Shown here in pieces: positions 42,885 through 52,169 of a DNA stretch of 64,000 nucleotides. The stretch is from Bacteroidota bacterium (lineage in GTDB: Bacteria; Bacteroidota; Bacteroidia; NS11-12g; UBA955): positions 124,001-188,000 of the forward strand of contig JAUXOK010000023.1 of the NCBI GenBank assembly GCA_030682255.1, read 5' to 3'. The notes beneath the pieces are model-generated. The model was not told the origin of the DNA, did not search any database, and saw only the letters and a list, made by a program, of their open reading frames with translations. The position numbers and the translations under genes are program-made. The first letter of the stretch is position 1, and each line of letters opens with the position of its first letter.

Positions 42885-44351
42885 TTGAAAACATTTCATC
42901 TATTTAAAATTCAGATTCCTTTGTTAATCTTAGGTTTGGTTTATTTCTTGTTGCCCAACCAAAATCCACAAATTGACAGTTGGTATTATGCGGCTTGCGT
43001 TAAACATCATCATGAATTATTCAACAGTCATCATCTTTTATACAATGTGTGGGGACATTGTTTTTATACCTTTTTAAAATTTGTTTTCCCTCACATAGAA
43101 GCCATCAAAGCTTTGAATTTCATGAATGCCCTGTCGGCTACTGTTTCTTTGTTTGTATTGTTCAGAATTTTAAAAAATATGGGCACCCAAGCGTTAACTG
43201 CTTTGTGGTTAACCTTGTTTTGTGGGGTTAGTTTTGGCTTTTGGCGTTTTGCAAGTGATGCTGAAACCTATAGTCTGCCTTTGATGTTTGCTCTTCTGGC
43301 TACCTTATTTTACAGCGATACAAAAAAATATACTAGCGTTTGGTGTGCTCTGTTTTCGGTCTTGGCAATATTAACCCATCAGTTATACATTTGGTGGGCA
43401 GTGGCATTGTTTTTAGGTCATTTACTTTCAAAATCTCAAAAAAACACGTTGGCTTTTTCTATAATTTTATTGTTTGTGCCCCTTGTTTATTACGTTTCGT
43501 ATTTATTGCTTGATTCGGATACCAATGGGTTTATCAATTTTATTTTGGGTGAATATTCAAAAGGAAATGCCGGCATTCATTTATCGGGTCAAACTTTACT
43601 TTTGGGAGGCATTAATTTGATTAGAACTTTTGTTCAAGTGCATGGCAACATGATTTATTTATTCAACGAATTTGGAAGTTTTTATTGGTTTTTAATCCTA
43701 CTGATTTTGTATTTTGTGTTTAAGAATTTTAAATTAAAAAACCTTCAATTTGTTGAAGCAAAGCTTAGTAAAAACGCTTTGTTTTTTGTTGCCTTGATTG
43801 GTTTTGTATTGCATTTTTTGTTTGCTTTGGTTTCGGATGGCAATGCTGAATTTATGTCGATGTTGCCTTTTTTGATGGTCATAGGCTTAGCGGCTATGTT
43901 TGAATTTAAGAATGTGCGACTTTTGGCAACTTTTACGGTTCTGCTATTTGTTTGGAACTTAAGTTTTGCCATTTTACCTAATCATTTTAAAAACATCAGT
44001 CAAGTAAATTTACAGGTAAAATACACGATTCAAAACCCCCATGAAATTTTTGTTTGGACAGATAAACCATTGGTAGAAAATCAAGTGGATTACGTTTTGG
44101 GCTTTACTCATTCCATTCGATACATCAAAAAGGACGAAGTTAACATAGACTCGATGACTCATATATTGAAACAAGGCAAAAAAGTTTACACTGATATTGG
44201 GCTGCAAACCACACATTGGACAAGGGCTAGCATGATAGAAAAACAAAGTGAAACGGACTTGAATCGATATTTTAAGTTCAATAAAGTGGACTCTTTTGAG
44301 AACCTTTATGGTAAAAATTACATTTATCAATTGTTACTGAACAACGAATGA
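42885..44351 (+). CDS. Multi-pass membrane protein, GT-C glycosyltransferase-like
   Basis: About eleven hydrophobic helices are spread over 488 residues. The first loop after helix 1 has the segment PQIDSWYYAACV with an Asp in the place of the catalytic Asp of GT-C (PMT/ArnT-like) enzymes. That is the only such mark, so the enzyme class is inferred from layout. The start codon is TTG at 42885 (LKTFHLFKIQIPLL). It lies alone between the ATPase and purK. Confidence 0.5.
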   Translation: MKTFHLFKIQIPLLILGLVYFLLPNQNPQIDSWYYAACVKHHHELFNSHHLLYNVWGHCFYTFLKFVFPHIEAIKALNFMNALSATVSLFVLFRILKNMGTQALTALWLTLFCGVSFGFWRFASDAETYSLPLMFALLATLFYSDTKKYTSVWCALFSVLAILTHQLYIWWAVALFLGHLLSKSQKNTLAFSIILLFVPLVYYVSYLLLDSDTNGFINFILGEYSKGNAGIHLSGQTLLLGGINLIRTFVQVHGNMIYLFNEFGSFYWFLILLILYFVFKNFKLKNLQFVEAKLSKNALFFVALIGFVLHFLFALVSDGNAEFMSMLPFLMVIGLAAMFEFKNVRLLATFTVLLFVWNLSFAILPNHFKNISQVNLQVKYTIQNPHEIFVWTDKPLVENQVDYVLGFTHSIRYIKKDEVNIDSMTHILKQGKKVYTDIGLQTTHWTRASMIEKQSETDLNRYFKFNKVDSFENLYGKNYIYQLLLNNE

Positions 44352-44360
44352 CTATTTTTG
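44331..44360 (+). promoter_or_regulatory. Promoter of the purKE operon
   Basis: TTG (44331-44333), a 19 nt spacer and TATTTTTG (44353-44360) match the Bacteroidota consensus fully, 11 nt before the purK ATG. The promoter overlaps the end of the preceding gene. Confidence 0.65.
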
Positions 44361-44371
44361 CACCATAAAAA

Positions 44372-45532
44372 ATGCTTCCTTCAAACATAAAAATTGGAAT
44401 TATTGGTGGTGGTCAGTTAGGTAAAATGCTCATCGAAGCTGGCAAGCCATGGAATATTCATTATAACATTTTAGATGCTGAAAATGCTCCTGCCAAAGAC
44501 ATTGCCAATCAACACATCATTGGCAGTTTATACGATGCAGAGAAAATAAGAGAATTAGCAAGCATCAGCGATGTTTTAACTTATGAAATAGAGCATATCA
44601 ACATCGATGTTTTATTTGAGTTAGAAAAAGAAGGCAAAAAAATTATTCCTTCACCTTCTATTTTGCATATCATACAAGACAAAGGACTTCAAAAACAATT
44701 TTTCAAGAACAACGATATTCCAAGTGCATCTTTTGAATTGGTAGAAAATACGAGTGAATGGCGAGAAAAAATTAAACATTTAAAAGGCAATAAAATTGCT
44801 GCAAAACTCAGAAAAGGTGGCTATGATGGCAAAGGAGTGGAATTAATCAAAATAGAACAAATTCAAAACCCTGATTACAAGTTTTTGATGACAGAACCTT
44901 GTGTATTAGAAGAGTTCGTTGAAAATGCCATTGAATTGTCTGTTATTGTATCGAGAGACGCAAAAGGCAATATTAAGAGTTTTCCTTTGGTTGAAATGGA
45001 GTTTAATCCAATTTCAAATTTGGTTGAGTATCTTTTTTCTCCAGCAGAAGTGAGTAAAGACGTTGAAATAAAATGTGAAAACATAGCCAAAGATTGTATT
45101 GAAAAATTGAATGGTGTTGGCATATTTGCTGTCGAAATGTTTTTAAATACTCAAGGCGAAGTGTTTGTCAATGAAATAGCACCACGTCCACACAACAGTG
45201 GACATCATACGATAGAAGCCTGCTACACCAGTCAATACGAACAATTGAATCGCATCTTGTTGGGCATGCCATTGGGTAGCACAGAATTAATTCAACCTGC
45301 TGCTATGATTAATATTTTAGGCGCTGAAAATGTTGATGGTTATTACGAACTTACAGGATTGAATGAGATTTTAAATATTGCAGGTGTCTATGTTCATTTA
45401 TACAATAAAAACACAAGCAAACCCATGCGCAAAATGGGACATATTACTATCTTGGCAAAAACAGCTATAGCGCTTAAAGAAAAAGCCAAATTGGTTAAAA
45501 ATGCTTTAGGTATGAAATTAATTAATAAATGA
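44372..45532 (+). CDS. purK: N5-carboxyaminoimidazole ribonucleotide synthetase
   Basis: This ATP-grasp enzyme adds bicarbonate to AIR in purine synthesis. The N-terminal Rossmann start is IGIIGGGQLGKML and the ATP-grasp core has RKGGYDGKGVELI, EEFV and the metal-binding FVNEIAPRPHNSGH segment. Length (386) is normal. purE follows after 57 bases and encodes the next enzyme. Confidence 0.96.
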   Translation: MLPSNIKIGIIGGGQLGKMLIEAGKPWNIHYNILDAENAPAKDIANQHIIGSLYDAEKIRELASISDVLTYEIEHINIDVLFELEKEGKKIIPSPSILHIIQDKGLQKQFFKNNDIPSASFELVENTSEWREKIKHLKGNKIAAKLRKGGYDGKGVELIKIEQIQNPDYKFLMTEPCVLEEFVENAIELSVIVSRDAKGNIKSFPLVEMEFNPISNLVEYLFSPAEVSKDVEIKCENIAKDCIEKLNGVGIFAVEMFLNTQGEVFVNEIAPRPHNSGHHTIEACYTSQYEQLNRILLGMPLGSTELIQPAAMINILGAENVDGYYELTGLNEILNIAGVYVHLYNKNTSKPMRKMGHITILAKTAIALKEKAKLVKNALGMKLINK

Positions 45533-45589
45533 CTTGTTTAATAAGAAAAAATAATCTTGATTTGAACTTGATATTTTAAAAATAAATTT

Positions 45590-46102
45590 ATGTCAGATGT
45601 ATTAATAATAATGGGCTCAGATAGTGATTTACCTGTAATGAAAGAAGCGGCAATCGTTTTGGAAGAACTCAATATCAATTACATTGTTACCATAGTAAGC
45701 GCCCATCGTACACCAAAACGAATGTTTGAAGAGGCTCAAAATGCCAAATCAAAAGGATTTAAATGTATCATTGCTGGAGCTGGAGGAGCTGCACATTTGC
45801 CCGGTATGACAGCAAGTTTAACCGAATTGCCTGTTATTGGTGTGCCAATCAAAACTTCAACATTGTCTGGCATAGATTCTTTGTATAGTATTGTTCAAAT
45901 GCCTCCGGGTATTCCTGTAGCTACTATGGCGATTGATGGGGCAAGAAATGCAGGTTTATTTGCAGCTAAAATCATTGCTTTGTCTGATGAAAATGTTGCT
46001 AAAAGGCTTACAAGACTTCTGAAAAAATTAGAAGAAACTATTTTGGATAAAGCTTCAAAATTAGAAGATTTAGGTTACGAAAAATATCTTCTCAGAAAAT
46101 GA
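45590..46102 (+). CDS. purE: N5-carboxyaminoimidazole ribonucleotide mutase
   Basis: This enzyme moves the carboxyl of N5-CAIR to C4, giving CAIR. Signature segments: IMGSDSDLPVMK near the N-terminus, VSAHRTPKRMF and GAGGAAHLPGMTASLT. Length (170) is normal for class I PurE. It overlaps the DUF3109 gene by 4 bases. Confidence 0.96.
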   Translation: MSDVLIIMGSDSDLPVMKEAAIVLEELNINYIVTIVSAHRTPKRMFEEAQNAKSKGFKCIIAGAGGAAHLPGMTASLTELPVIGVPIKTSTLSGIDSLYSIVQMPPGIPVATMAIDGARNAGLFAAKIIALSDENVAKRLTRLLKKLEETILDKASKLEDLGYEKYLLRK

Positions 46103-46674
46103 TCATTGAACATGGCAACACATTAATTTCAAGTGAAATTTTCGAGAATGAATTTGTTTGTAATTTAGATAAATGTAAAGGTGCATGTTGCATCGAAGGC
46201 AACAGAGGTGCTCCAATCGAAAGACACGAAATTGAAAAAATTAATGCTGACTTAGATGCTATATCGCCATTTATGGAAGCCAGACAAAAGGCGTTGCTAG
46301 ATACAGAAGGTTTTTATGAAGGAGAGGATGAAGACGATTTAGCAACCACTTGTTTGCCCACAGGTGAATGTGTATTTGTATACAAGGAAAATGGCATTTT
46401 AGGTTGTGCCATAGAGAAAGCCTACAATGCTGGTAAAACATCTTTTAAAAAACCCATCAGTTGTCATTTATATCCCATTCGTTTAGGGAAAATTGGCGAT
46501 ATGGAATCTATCAATTATCACCGTTGGAGTATTTGTAAGGATGCCTGTACATTAGGCAAAAAACTCAATGTACCTGTCTATCAATTTTTAGAAGCCCCAT
46601 TGATTAGAAAATATGGCAAAGATTGGTTTCAAGAGTTGAATCAAATTTATTTGGCTTGGAAACAAGAAAAATAA
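46099..46674 (+). CDS. DUF3109 family protein (Cys-rich)
   Basis: The conserved Cys pattern is visible: NLDKCKGACCIEGNRG, ATTCLPTGECVF, ISCHLYPIR and WSICKDACTLG. It resembles the metal- or cluster-binding YkgJ/DUF3109 proteins common in Bacteroidota. Biochemical role unknown. Translationally coupled to purE (4-base overlap). Confidence 0.85.
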   Translation: MIIEHGNTLISSEIFENEFVCNLDKCKGACCIEGNRGAPIERHEIEKINADLDAISPFMEARQKALLDTEGFYEGEDEDDLATTCLPTGECVFVYKENGILGCAIEKAYNAGKTSFKKPISCHLYPIRLGKIGDMESINYHRWSICKDACTLGKKLNVPVYQFLEAPLIRKYGKDWFQELNQIYLAWKQEK

Positions 46675-46696
46675 GATTAATAATTGTTGTATCGTT

Positions 46697-47317
46697 TTGA
46701 CTAGAGCTGAATTAACTGATAAAATACGGAAATTTATACCAGTGGGTACTGAGGATTATGTGGTTCATTTATTGATTCAATACAAAGTTCAATTGAGGTT
46801 AAGCAAACCTCGCAGAAGTAAATATGGGGATTATAGGTCGCCTCACTCTAAAGACAATTTTCATAGAATCAGTGTCAATAAAGATTTGAATCCGTATGCT
46901 TTTATCACGACTTTTTTGCATGAGATTGCCCACTTAATTGCCTTTGAAAAATTCAGAAATAAGATTGACCCACATGGCAAGGAATGGAAACATGAATTCA
47001 AATTATTGCTAGAACCACTCATTTTGCACCATCAATTACCCGATGATATTCGCACAGCTATACAACTGTATATGTCTGATCCCAAAGCTAGTAGTTGCAG
47101 CGATAAAAATTTATCCAAAGTGATGAGTAGATATGATATTGACGACAAACTGCTGCTCGAAGACATACCCGAAGGCAGTGTTTTTCAAATCGATAGCGGA
47201 AAAGTGTTTAAAAAAGGTAAACGACTAAGAACTTGGATTCAATGCTTTTTAATACCGAATGGTAAGGAATATAAAATTAGCGGTATCTGTAAGGTGACAA
47301 TTGTTGAGAATTTATAA
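46697..47317 (+). CDS. SprT-like zinc metallopeptidase domain protein
   Basis: The HExxH motif is in TFLHEIAHLIAF (near residue 77) with a downstream DPHGKEWKHEF segment, as in SprT/Spartan. The remaining ~100 residues have a Cys and basic region unlike the typical zinc ribbon. The start is a TTG at 46697. SprT-like proteases can digest DNA-protein crosslinks, but that role is not shown here. Confidence 0.8.
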   Translation: MTRAELTDKIRKFIPVGTEDYVVHLLIQYKVQLRLSKPRRSKYGDYRSPHSKDNFHRISVNKDLNPYAFITTFLHEIAHLIAFEKFRNKIDPHGKEWKHEFKLLLEPLILHHQLPDDIRTAIQLYMSDPKASSCSDKNLSKVMSRYDIDDKLLLEDIPEGSVFQIDSGKVFKKGKRLRTWIQCFLIPNGKEYKISGICKVTIVENL

Positions 47318-47530
47318 ATCCCAAACAGCTGTTCGTTTTTCGTGATAATAGTTTTTGATATTCATCCAGAAAGCTAAAATCATGTAAATAATCAACGGGG
47401 AGCCTAAAGTTAAAAAGCTAGCATAGATAAAAAACAAGCGTATTCTTTTGGTGCATAAGCCCATTTTTTCGCCAATTTTGGAGCAAACACCAAATGCTTT
47501 TTGTTCGATTAAACTTTTAAATATTTGCAT
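47312..47530 (-). CDS. Small PspC-domain protein
   Basis: The 72-residue protein is nearly only a PspC domain: KAFGVCSKIGEKMGLCTKRIRLFFIYASFLTLGSP... with one long helix. Convergent with the SprT-like gene (6-base overlap). Second PspC gene in this window, unrelated in context to that at 32044. The 169-base AT-rich gap upstream (47531-47699) shows nothing else. Confidence 0.75.
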   Translation of the reverse strand: MQIFKSLIEQKAFGVCSKIGEKMGLCTKRIRLFFIYASFLTLGSPLIIYMILAFWMNIKNYYHEKRTAVWDL

Positions 47531-47699
47531 ACAACAAAATTAAACAAAATTGTATGAATAAAGTTTAAATTTATTTTTTTAAATTTATTTCTCAATTCTT
47601 GGTTGAGTTAATTATTTATAGAAATAGCCATTTCGGAAATACAAATATTTAAAAGCAAAAAATATTAGTAGAGAAAAAAGATTTTTAACTGTCAATCAA

Positions 47700-48956
47700 C
47701 TAAGTTTTCAATTTTTTCTTTTTAGCACTAGGAAATAAAATATTGTTTAATATCAAACGATATCCGGGGCTGTTTGGAAACAATGCTAAGTTTGTGGGTG
47801 GCTCTCCAACCATGTGTTGATAATCCTCAGGGTCGTGACCGCTATAAAATGTCCAAGTACCTTTTCCTATAGTACCATGTATGTATCTTGCCTCATTGGC
47901 TGGTTTGTAGTCGCCCATAATTAACACCTCACTTTTAATGTGCTCCTTTTTAAAAGCCGTGGTTTGTCCCATAAAACCTTTGATGGTTTGGGTGTGATTT
48001 TGACACAACATCGAAGGTACTACATCCCATTTGGCGCTGAAATCAAATAAGGTGAAATAATCATTATTTTCTTGAACATAACGGAAGTGTGTGTTATCAA
48101 TACTAGCATGTTCGTATGTCATTGGTCCTCTTTCTAGAATAAAATCTTTGAAGGCAAAAGTATTGTCAAAATTCAATTTGCTCTGTGCATTGGGGTCTGC
48201 CGGGTCACCATCAAACATACTCTCGCAAATGTCTACACCATCGGCAGCTAAAGCAATGTCATAAGTATCTGTGGCACTACACATGGCGAATAAAAAGCCT
48301 CCTCCTAAACAAAAGTCTCTGATTTTTTTAGCAACAGCTAACTTTAACTGTGACACTTTAGAAAAACCATTTCTGGCAGCACAAGCTTCATTTTCTCTTA
48401 CATCTTCTTGATACCAAGCTGCATTTCTATAATTGTACCAAAATTTACCATACTGACCTGTAAAATCTTCGTGATGCAAATGCAACCAATCGTATAACAA
48501 CAATTTATCTTGCAAAACATCGTCATCAAAAACTTTGTCGTAAGGAATTTCAGCATATTCTAAAACCATGGTTACAGCATCGTCCCAAGGTTGTTTGTTT
48601 TTTGGAGTATAAACAGCAATTTTTGGTGCTTTTAATAATTTTACCGTTTCCATATTCACCTCTGGATTAGAAATTTCTGCATAAATGGCGTTGGCTTTGG
48701 CTTCTGTTAAAATGGAGTAAGAAACACCTCTAATTTTACATTCATTTTCATAAGTAGTATTGTACGAAATCATAAAGCTACCGCCTTCATAATTCAACAA
48801 CCAATCCACTTCGCCATTGTTTTTTAAAACATAATAGGCAATGCCATAAGCTTTTAGATGGTCTTTTTGAGTTTCGTCCATATTGATGAGCAATTGCAAA
48901 GCTTTGGCTTCGCTAAAACCAACGAGAATAAGGAGAATAAGAATCAATTTTTTCAT
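47700..48956 (-). CDS. Secreted 'asparagine synthetase B-like' family protein
   Basis: The protein belongs to a conserved Bacteroidota family commonly labelled asparagine synthetase B. The label looks wrong. A signal peptide (about 1-18, ...SEAKA) sends it out of the cytosol, and there is no N-terminal catalytic Cys or ATP pyrophosphatase loop. The GGGFLFAMCSATDTYD segment looks like the nucleophile elbow of a class I glutamine-amidotransferase-like fold. It is the last gene of a four-gene minus operon. Substrate unknown. Confidence 0.7.
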   Translation of the reverse strand: MKKLILILLILVGFSEAKALQLLINMDETQKDHLKAYGIAYYVLKNNGEVDWLLNYEGGSFMISYNTTYENECKIRGVSYSILTEAKANAIYAEISNPEVNMETVKLLKAPKIAVYTPKNKQPWDDAVTMVLEYAEIPYDKVFDDDVLQDKLLLYDWLHLHHEDFTGQYGKFWYNYRNAAWYQEDVRENEACAARNGFSKVSQLKLAVAKKIRDFCLGGGFLFAMCSATDTYDIALAADGVDICESMFDGDPADPNAQSKLNFDNTFAFKDFILERGPMTYEHASIDNTHFRYVQENNDYFTLFDFSAKWDVVPSMLCQNHTQTIKGFMGQTTAFKKEHIKSEVLIMGDYKPANEARYIHGTIGKGTWTFYSGHDPEDYQHMVGEPPTNLALFPNSPGYRLILNNILFPSAKKKKLKT

Positions 48957-48987
48957 TCGTTTAAATGCTGTTATAATTTAATTATGT

Positions 48988-49350
48988 TTATTTTACAAGT
49001 TGATAAGCTGCAAACACCAAACCGATGCCAATTAAATTGCTGAGTAAAGCATAGGTAAGCGCTAAACTTATATGACCATTTTTGAATAATTGCACAAATT
49101 CTAAGCCAAAGGATGAAAAGGTTGTAAATCCACCCAAAACGCCAACCACCACAAATAGATAACTGGTTTCAGGTATTTTAAATTTAAGATGATAACTTAA
49201 TAATAAACCAATAGCAAAGCAACCCATGATATTAACTAAAAAAGTATTGAAAGGAAAAGTATGTCCGTCTGTTTTTCCGACTATAAATGTGATTAAATAA
49301 CGTAAAACAGCACCCAATCCCCCTCCAATAAATATCAATAGCCAATTCAT
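48988..49350 (-). CDS. crcB: Fluoride channel CrcB/Fluc
   Basis: A four-helix dual-topology fluoride exporter of 120 residues. GGLGAVLRYLI, FNTFLVNIMGCFAIG and GGFTTFSSFGLE carry the channel Asn and Phe-box residues. No fluoride riboswitch was recognised, and the gene sits inside an operon: it overlaps the reductase gene by 4 bases and is followed by the AsnB-like gene. Confidence 0.93.
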   Translation of the reverse strand: MNWLLIFIGGGLGAVLRYLITFIVGKTDGHTFPFNTFLVNIMGCFAIGLLLSYHLKFKIPETSYLFVVVGVLGGFTTFSSFGLEFVQLFKNGHISLALTYALLSNLIGIGLVFAAYQLVK

Positions 49351-50252
49351 TTTTGTTCCAATTGTCGTTTTACCAATGCCAGTCCATCTTCAAAAGAATG
49401 CGGTTCATAACCCAACTCTTTTTGAGCTTTTTCTATGATAAAACCTGTTATAGGGGGGCGTTTTGCAGCTTGATTCAGTGTGTCCGAAGCGATGGTATTG
49501 ATAATTGATTTGTCGTATCCCCAAAATTCCGCAACTCGCTCTACCAATTGATTGATGCCCATAAAATCTTTACCCGAAATATTATAAATGCCTTTTGCAT
49601 TTTGGTCTTCGGCTAAAAAACAACCCAAAGCCAAATCTTCGGCTAGGGTAGGAGTTCTAAATTGGTCATTTACCACTTTGATTGGGGTTTGTTTTTCTAA
49701 AGCACCTTTTGCCCAAAGTACAATATTACTTCTGCTCATATCCGAAACAACACCATAAACCAATACCGTTCTGAGTATGGCATAATGTTGCGAATGTTTC
49801 AAAACGATTTGTTCGCCCTTTAATTTTGACCATCCATAATAACTCAATGGATTGGGCGTTGCTTCTTCTGTTAATGGACCATGACTGCCATCAAAAATAA
49901 AATCTGTAGAAATATGAATCAAATGTGCACCAATGGCATTGCATGCATCAACCATGTATTGAACTGCATCAACATTCAAAGAATCACAGCCTTCTTTATC
50001 CGTTTCGCAAGCATCAACATTGGTCATGGCAGCGGTATGAATAACGCAATCAGGTCGCACTTCGCTCAAAACCTGTTTCACTTGATTTTCATCAGAAATA
50101 TCTAAATCATAATAAAAGAGTTTTTCTTTTTGAGGGTGCCTACATAAGCCTTTAGCAGTAGCAATGAGTTGTTTATTGGCTTTTGTTAAATATAAATCGA
50201 TCAGTTTTTGACCTAATAAACCATTGGAACCTGTAATGAGAACTTTTTTCAT
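49347..50252 (-). CDS. dTDP-4-dehydrorhamnose reductase-type NAD(P)-dependent SDR
   Basis: The Rossmann start is KVLITGSNGLLGQ and the catalytic YxxxK is in SYYGWSKLKGE, with the Ser/Thr triad member in ISTDFIFDG. The start at 50252 (MKKVLITG) is chosen; the longer frame adds a basic, low-complexity N-terminus. It resembles RfbD but no rhamnose operon is near, so sugar specificity is open. Confidence 0.85.
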   Translation of the reverse strand: MKKVLITGSNGLLGQKLIDLYLTKANKQLIATAKGLCRHPQKEKLFYYDLDISDENQVKQVLSEVRPDCVIHTAAMTNVDACETDKEGCDSLNVDAVQYMVDACNAIGAHLIHISTDFIFDGSHGPLTEEATPNPLSYYGWSKLKGEQIVLKHSQHYAILRTVLVYGVVSDMSRSNIVLWAKGALEKQTPIKVVNDQFRTPTLAEDLALGCFLAEDQNAKGIYNISGKDFMGINQLVERVAEFWGYDKSIINTIASDTLNQAAKRPPITGFIIEKAQKELGYEPHSFEDGLALVKRQLEQK

Positions 50253-50256
50253 GTAT

Positions 50257-50748
50257 TTAAAATTCAGGGGTATGGAATGGTTTAAATTTTTTAGATTTAG
50301 ATTTCTTTTTTTTCTTAGATTCATCAGGCTTAGTTTGTTCTTTATGCTTGATGATGTCTTGTTCCAAGGCTTTATCTACCACTTTGGCTTTGAAATTGGC
50401 ATATCGCTCCGCACCATTATTAATCACAATAATTTGTTTACTCAAGTTGTTTCCTGCAAAACCAGCACTTCTGAATTCCACTTTGATAACACCTCTTTCG
50501 CCCGGTTTGATAGCTCCTTCGGTGAATACAGGTGTGGTGCATCCACATGCAGGCCAAGCTTGTTTAATGATTAAATCTTCGTTGCCTATGTTAGTAAACC
50601 AAAATTCATAATGAACCGTGTCGCCATCGTATACCTTGCCAAAATCAGCCGTGTCAACATCAAATTTTAAATTGGCTTGAGCGTAAGTATTTAAACTAAA
50701 AAACAACACAATTGATAAACTAAAAGTATATAGTTTTATTTTTTTCAT
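50257..50748 (-). CDS. DUF1573 domain secreted protein
   Basis: The start at 50748 gives a signal peptide ending TYAQ. The DUF1573 beta-sandwich (about 25-125) has the typical KFDVDTADFGKV and QAWPACGCTTP segments. The Lys-rich C-terminus (KKKKKSKSKKF) is unusual and may bind a membrane or polyanion. First gene of the minus-strand operon; it is divergent from the VWA cassette gene. Confidence 0.85.
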   Translation of the reverse strand: MKKIKLYTFSLSIVLFFSLNTYAQANLKFDVDTADFGKVYDGDTVHYEFWFTNIGNEDLIIKQAWPACGCTTPVFTEGAIKPGERGVIKVEFRSAGFAGNNLSKQIIVINNGAERYANFKAKVVDKALEQDIIKHKEQTKPDESKKKKKSKSKKFKPFHTPEF

Positions 50749-50769
50749 GTTTAAACTACGAAAATAAGT

Positions 50770-50799
50770 TTTTTTCCTTAAAATTGCTAACATGAAAAG
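50770..50799. repeat. 30 bp direct repeat, copy 1
   Basis: All 30 bases match 52140-52169, which covers the promoter-proximal region and first codons of the M13 peptidase gene. Here the copied ATG (50792) opens a frame joined to the VWA protein. Confidence 0.9.
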
Positions 50800-50860
50800 T
50801 CTCTTGAAAAAAAGTGATATTTTTTCATTTACCTTTTCTCAAAATTTAGCATTAAGATCT

Positions 50861-52006
50861 ATGAAATTTACAAAAACATATACAATCGCCTTAGTTTTAA
50901 GTTTAGCTTTTAATGCTTGTAGTCAAAATTCAAATAATAATCAAGACCAAGTAATAAAAGACCAAAATGAATCAAATATTATTCAATTAGCTTTGTTGTT
51001 GGATGTTAGTGGAAGTATGGATGGTTTGATAGATCAAGCAAAAAGCGAACTTTGGAGTATTGTAAATGAAGTAGCAAAAGCCAAAAAACAAGGTCAGTCA
51101 ACTCAACTAGAAATTGCATTATATGAATATGGACGTTCAAATGCTAATCGAGATAATGGTTATGTAACTAAACTTTTAGATTATACCTCCGATTTAGATA
51201 AAATTTCAGAAGTTTTATTTTCACTGAGAACCAATGGAGGCGATGAATACTGCGGACATGTTATAAAAAATGCATTAGAAGAATTGCAGTGGAGAGGAAA
51301 TGATTCAATCTACCGAGTAATATTTATTGCAGGAAACGAACCTTTTAATCAAGGCAATATTTCTTTTAAAACATCTTGTGCCAATGCCAAAGAAAAAGAC
51401 ATTTTCGTCAACACTATTCACTGTGGTGATTCATTAACAGGTGTTAGAGAATTTTGGTATGAAGGTGCTGAATTAGCCAATGGAAAATATTTTTTCATAG
51501 ACCACAATGCTAGAAATTATGATGTAAAAACACCTTTTGATAGTTTGATAGGCGTCTACAATGATAGTTTAAACATGACTTATTTAAGCTATGGCAACAA
51601 AGGGATGGCATACAGAGAGAATCAATTAAAACAAGACGAAAATGCAAAAAACATGAGTTCTTCTGTTAAAACCAAACGTGCTGTTTCTAAATCAAGTAAA
51701 ATTTACAACAACTCCACTTGGGATGTTACTGATGCTTATATAGCTGATACCAGTTTTTTAGAAAAAACGAAAGAAGAAGATTTGCCCCAAATTTTAAAGG
51801 GCAAAACGAGTAAAGAAAAAAAGGCAATTGTTGTTGACTTTTCTAACAAACGCTCGAAAATGAGTAAAAATATTCTTAACTTAAATATCAAAAGAGAAGA
51901 GTTTTTAAAAACTATAAACAAAAACAGTGGCGTTAAAACATTGGGTTCAGCACTTATAGAGGCCATTCATTTTCAAGCCAATTCAAAAGGTTTTGTATTT
52001 GAGTAA
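50861..52006 (+). CDS. VWA-domain lipoprotein inside repeat-flanked cassette
   Basis: The start at 50861 (MKFTKTYTIALVLSLAFNAC) places a lipobox at Cys20. The frame also runs back to an ATG at 50792, which lies in the duplicated 30 bp repeat. The von Willebrand A domain (about 45-215) has the MIDAS motif LLDVSGSMDG and binds a metal ion. A basic C-terminal region follows. A near-consensus promoter (TTG at 50804, 23 nt, TACCTTTT at 50830) lies inside the cassette. The ligand is unknown. Confidence 0.75.
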   Translation: MKFTKTYTIALVLSLAFNACSQNSNNNQDQVIKDQNESNIIQLALLLDVSGSMDGLIDQAKSELWSIVNEVAKAKKQGQSTQLEIALYEYGRSNANRDNGYVTKLLDYTSDLDKISEVLFSLRTNGGDEYCGHVIKNALEELQWRGNDSIYRVIFIAGNEPFNQGNISFKTSCANAKEKDIFVNTIHCGDSLTGVREFWYEGAELANGKYFFIDHNARNYDVKTPFDSLIGVYNDSLNMTYLSYGNKGMAYRENQLKQDENAKNMSSSVKTKRAVSKSSKIYNNSTWDVTDAYIADTSFLEKTKEEDLPQILKGKTSKEKKAIVVDFSNKRSKMSKNILNLNIKREEFLKTINKNSGVKTLGSALIEAIHFQANSKGFVFE

Positions 52007-52139
52007 ATTGTATTTAAATCATAAGTACTTTTCAAACAAATATGCTGTTTTAGATAAATAATATTTAAAACAATCGTTTTCATAAAATTCATTCATTGAA
52101 GTTGATATTTTTATTTATGCATTTAATAAAAAAGTAATG

Positions 52140-52169
52140 TTTTTTCCTTAAAATTGCTAACATGAAAAG
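52140..52169. repeat. 30 bp direct repeat, copy 2 (5' end of the M13 peptidase gene)
   Basis: This copy ends in the start codon and next bases of the M13 gene (52162). It matches 50770-50799 without mismatch; flanking bases differ on both sides. The 133 bases between the VWA stop and this copy show no gene. Confidence 0.9.

Noticed and set aside
47700-48956. Functional asparagine synthetase
   Set aside because: Signal peptide present, both AsnB catalytic sites missing.
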